The notes under the pieces were generated by a model. That model was not told the origin of the DNA. It was given only the letters and a program-made list of their open reading frames with translations, and searched no databases. Of a stretch of 64,000 nucleotides of DNA, positions 61,101 through 64,000 are shown piece by piece (within the stretch, counting starts at the first letter, position 1; the number at the start of each line of letters is the position of its first letter). This stretch comes from Montifringilla adamsi (taxonomy: Eukaryota > Chordata > Aves > Passeriformes > Passeridae): assembly GCA_017590115.1 (NCBI GenBank), contig JAGGNK010006493.1:248001-312000 (forward strand). Direction: 5' to 3'. The translations under genes were made by a program, and so were the position numbers.

Positions 61101-62486
61101 CTCCTCTGAGCCAAGACCTGGATTCTGCTCTTGCACCATCTCTAACAAATGCAGAGACAGCTGTATTCCATCTCTTTTGTAAGAAAGAAAAAAGCCACAT
61201 CAACTGTAAATATTATAAGCCATGTGTATCCTGGATCCTTAGGAACTTTCTCCTTGAACTCTCTTTCAGCTGTGATAAGAGAGCAGAACACAGAAAGATT
61301 GACAGGGATGCCAAAGGTGGCACCCATAACTCATTAAATGCCATGTTTGAAGTCTGCCTTTTCATTTACATTAGGCCCAAGGTCAGTTATATAGTTCCCA
61401 CTAAGGTAAAGGATGGGATTTGAAAAATGTTATGAGAATAAATGATCCCATATCACTAGCAGAAATGATCCACAGCTGTTTCCTACCAGTGGCGGTGTCA
61501 TTTATTCCAGGTGGGCAATGGTAGATGCAGTTTGATTGCAACACAGCCAAGCTAAAGACAACATGCCACACCAATATGATGATGGACATTTTGACTTTCA
61601 GTTCTCTTTTGGAGTTCCACATTCACATTATTTTCGTATATGGCATGGAAGAAATGCATTTCAGTCATAAGATTAAGTAACAGGTCTTGCCAAAAACATT
61701 ATTATGAAACTGGATAGACTGCATTATCCTATCTGGCCTACTGATGTTTCTTTTACAATATTTCATAACTTTCCTTCCTCCTCAGGCTTTCTGGAGGAAA
61801 AAAATATTCATAGTATGGGCAAATGAGTAGGAGGAAGGTGATAAAAATGGAAGATTTGACATAAAGTTGCCCTTTCTTCCTTTGTTGCAATATTTCTATG
61901 GTTTCAAGAGAAAAATCTGTATTTTTGGATATTAGAAAAAATTTCTTCACTGAAAGCATTTGAACAGGCTGCCTAGGGAAGTGGTTGAATCACCATCCCT
62001 GGTGATAATTAAAAGACGTGCAATTGTGATGTTTATGTACATGGTTTAGTGGTGAACAGTGCAGTGCTGGGTTAACTTTTGGGCTAGATGATCTTACAGG
62101 TCTTTTCCAACCTAAATGATTCTGTGATTCTAACCTGAATCGGTTCTGAGGTAAAGGCTTTTTAAAAGCAAAGGGTGTGTTTATTTACCATCGTATAGGC
62201 TGTGTCCTATAAGAAAAATACAAGTCAGTGGTTCTTGCTGTTGCTACCTACCAAGGAATATCAGGAGCACTCCCACCATAATTTGTAGGGTGAGCGACAG
62301 ACTGATGAGAATGATCAGCGGGACGTAGAAGGAAAAGGAGGGCCCTTGCTCCATGACAGCTTTGAGTTGGGAGGCGTTGGCCATCAGGAGGGCGATGTCC
62401 AGCATGCTCTCGGCCGCACTCTTCTTGTTGGCGTAGTGGTTGATGTTGATGGGTCTGTTCCTTTGGAACCACTGCCACCTCCTGCG
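57972..62486 (-). CDS. NINJ1: Ninjurin-1 (partial; first exon outside window)
   Basis: Minus-strand exons 62486-62252 and 58126-57972 join in phase to 390 bases (129 residues plus TAA). The human protein has 152, so about 25 N-terminal residues are missing and must be in an exon beyond 64000. Present in order: the W-x-W adhesion/N-terminal segment ('RWQWF', then 'RPININHYA'), amphipathic helices ('KKSAAESMLDIALLMANASQ'), first membrane helix ('FYVPLIILISLSLTLQIMV'), loop 'VKYDLNNPAKHGKLNFLNNL', and second membrane helix ('ATGLVFIIVVVNIFITAFGV'). NINJ1 assembles into filaments through the amphipathic helices and ruptures the plasma membrane at the end of lytic cell death; it was first described as a nerve-injury adhesion protein. 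Conservation is very high, with a short divergent C-terminus. Confidence 0.95.
58898..58990 (-). mobile_element. CR1 LINE terminal fragment
   Basis: 'catcatagaatcattaagtc', 'tggaaaagacctccaaggtc' and 'atcaggtccaactttgacc' identify a reverse CR1 end. Confidence 0.9.
60509..60963 (+). mobile_element. Tentative solo LTR in NINJ1 intron
   Basis: A 455-base segment starts TGTGACAAAG, has CCAAT-like motifs (near 60648 and 60709), a TATA-like CATATATATT near 60745-60754, and then a CpG-containing stretch, like U3-R-U5. CCTCAA occurs just before (60503-60508) and just after (60964-60969). The 3' end reads ACAG instead of CA and no AATAAA follows the TATA, so the call is weak. Confidence 0.35.
61880..62135 (+). 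mobile_element. CR1 LINE 3' fragment
   Basis: 'ggatattagaaaaaatttct', 'gaacaggctgcctagggaag', 'tggttgaatcaccatccctg' and 'aaatgattctgtgattct' show a forward CR1 3' end ending 116 bases before the NINJ1 exon. Confidence 0.94.
62252..62486 (-). CDS. NINJ1: NINJ1 internal coding exon (helices and first membrane segment)
   Basis: Donor GGTAGGTAGC at 62251. The upstream acceptor is GGCTCCAG (exon starts at 62486) or, five bases later, CGCAG (start 62481). The first gives an exon that begins in codon phase 0; the choice depends on the phase of the missing first exon. The core from 'PININHYANKKSAAESML' to 'GVLLIFL' is nearly identical to mammals. Confidence 0.94.
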
Positions 62487-64000
62487 CTGGAGCCAGCAGA
62501 GAGGAAAATGGTTATTCATATCTCTTAATTGATGGTGAGTGAGACATGACTTGGCCCACCAAATGATTCCTGTGATCGTACAGGCAGAGCCACAACAGTG
62601 CCGAGATCTTCTGTGCAGCTCTCCCACTGTTACCCGTGTCCTCCAGAAGGAGAGCAGAAAACAGTGCCTGCTTCTGCTGCCCTTTGGCACTTTTTCCAGC
62701 TTGCCTGCAGGATCAGTTTAAACAGTCAGCATGTTTCTACTCTGGGAAAAGAAGGGACTGGAAAGGTTGAAAAGTTTGCACTGAGAAAAAGTCAGGAGGG
62801 AAAAATCATTGTAACACAAACCAGCAAACAACGAAAATAATGTTGTTGTGACTAATTTACTCCTGAAGGCACTTAAAAATACAGATATTTATTAAATTCA
62901 CTTTCTCTCCTTACACATCCAAAAAGTTATTTCATTAGTCATGAGTCTTCTTTTAAGGACTGATGTGAAGTTGGCCACTGTGTGAGCTTTGCTTGCCCTC
63001 CTTTCCCTGCTACTCCTTCCTCCACCATGCTACTGTCCAGGGCCATCCATACAACCACACACAGATGTTTTTCCCCTTAACTATCATATGATGTGCTGTT
63101 TCCAAAAATTGCCCAATTACAAGGGAATCTTTTTTTCCCCATTTTCACATCAGCTGGTTTTGGGTTGTTTCATTTGTTTGTTTTTTTAAATTGGTCTGCA
63201 AACAAACGGGAAAATAAAAACCAACTGCAGGGCAAACTTAGGGCCAGTTAACCCAACGGGATGAATATATGAGTGTTTCCTGATGATGATTCATGTGACC
63301 TGACTTGAAATTTGACTGCTTGTCTCCCAGAGCTGCCTACTTCTCTATGCATTAGATGCAGCTTAGGGTAACTAGGTTAGATTTAGCTGCCCAAATCCAC
63401 AAGGAAGGAAGAGTAAGTGATGCTCTATCCTGCTGTCTCTGAACGGGTTAGGAATTTCATTCTTTCTGCTCTTACTTCCACACTTTAAAAATAATAGACA
63501 AATATAGGAAAAGTAAGCTTATTCTAGCTGTCTTCTTTAAACCTACTTCTTAGAGACTTTTTTACTGCCCAAATGTGTTCCTGCTTGCCAGACTCCTGTG
63601 AAAGGAGTCTGGCTTTGCAGGTTAGCTCAAATGCAAAAGACACCCCCTAATTACTCTCCTCAGCAGCACTAAACATTATAAACTCCCAAGCCAGGCTTGC
63701 CACAGTCCAGACCTAAAAGTGTCCTTTTAAACAGGGTAGATATTCATGTACACATTGCCAGTTTTTTCAGGGCATTTAAATACCAGACTTGACCTGTTTT
63801 CACCAGACATGTCATCCACCACAAGCCTAAATATTTGACTGAGTGTAATAGGGCAGCAGTAAATGCCAGAGCTTTTTATCAGCCTGTGATCTTGCCTTCA
63901 CCAGGAAAAATGACCAGTAATCATGAAAACCCCAGAAACATTCACTTCCTGTCTCCTGACCGATGCTGGAAAACCATAAAACGAAAGTCCAAAAAAAAAG
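62487..64000 (-). other. NINJ1 first-intron sequence to window edge
   Basis: No CpG island or first exon of NINJ1 is visible up to the edge. The sequence is AT-rich with no recognised repeats. The first exon and promoter are inferred to lie further right. Confidence 0.75.

Larger units (their letters stand above)
58127..62251 (-). other. NINJ1 intron between the two coding exons
   Basis: A 4.1-kb intron with CR1 copies at 58898-58990 (-) and 61880-62135 (+), and a tentative LTR at 60509-60963. Other sequence is AT-rich with nothing recognised. Confidence 0.85.

Noticed and set aside
62244..62690. Extending NINJ1 upstream from 62486 to a Met near 62690
   Set aside because: The sequence before 62487 has a clear acceptor with a pyrimidine tract and its translation shows no likeness to the ninjurin N-terminus.

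Overview
The window is vertebrate nuclear DNA, almost certainly from a bird. About twenty fragments carry the hallmarks of the avian CR1 LINE family (short runs related to ATGATTCTGTGATT at the 3' end, and 'ccatgggcagggacacc' or 'ccctggatccctggaag' inner motifs). The genes are compact and intron-split, and promoters lie in CpG islands. The retroviral LTR content suggests a songbird, but that is inference. There is no bacterial, CRISPR or phage content.

Three protein genes are supported by exon-by-exon reading with matching splice sites and phases. SUSD3 (+, coding 2220-27904, five coding exons, 266 aa) encodes a one-sushi-domain single-pass membrane protein. CARD19/BinCARD (+, coding 35380-45918, six coding exons, 182 aa) encodes a CARD protein with a C-terminal membrane anchor. 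NINJ1 (-, coding 57972-62486 in this window, two exons, 129 codons before the stop) encodes ninjurin-1, the plasma-membrane-rupture protein; its first exon must lie beyond the right edge. The order SUSD3-CARD19-NINJ1, with NINJ1 convergent to CARD19, is the same as in human 9q22.

Layout: 1-1780 is gene-free flank. 1880-2870 is the SUSD3 CpG island with a strong G-quadruplex-forming tract before the start codon. 2305-27693 holds SUSD3 introns, including a solo LTR (15977-16908, antisense). 27905-35379 is intergenic, with a second LTR bounded by a perfect 6-bp duplication (30745-31510, antisense), then two orphan GC-rich/CpG patches (32640-32860 and 33470-33800, the latter with a 64-bp tandem duplication). 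35160-35530 is the CARD19 CpG island. 45919-57971 is a 12-kb tail-to-tail interval between CARD19 and NINJ1, filled mainly with CR1 debris and AT-rich sequence. 58127-62251 is a NINJ1 intron with a tentative third LTR.

The genes are linked more by location than by a shared pathway. CARD19 (mitochondrial membrane and CARD signalling) and NINJ1 (final step of lytic cell death) are neighbours whose expression has been entangled in mouse targeting experiments. I found no clearly new biological system. The items most worth a second look are the env-like open frame inside the complete LTR, the six-run G-quadruplex in the SUSD3 leader, the duplicated palindrome-containing CpG patch, and avian differences in SUSD3 (a YxN motif) and CARD19 (a lost redox cysteine).
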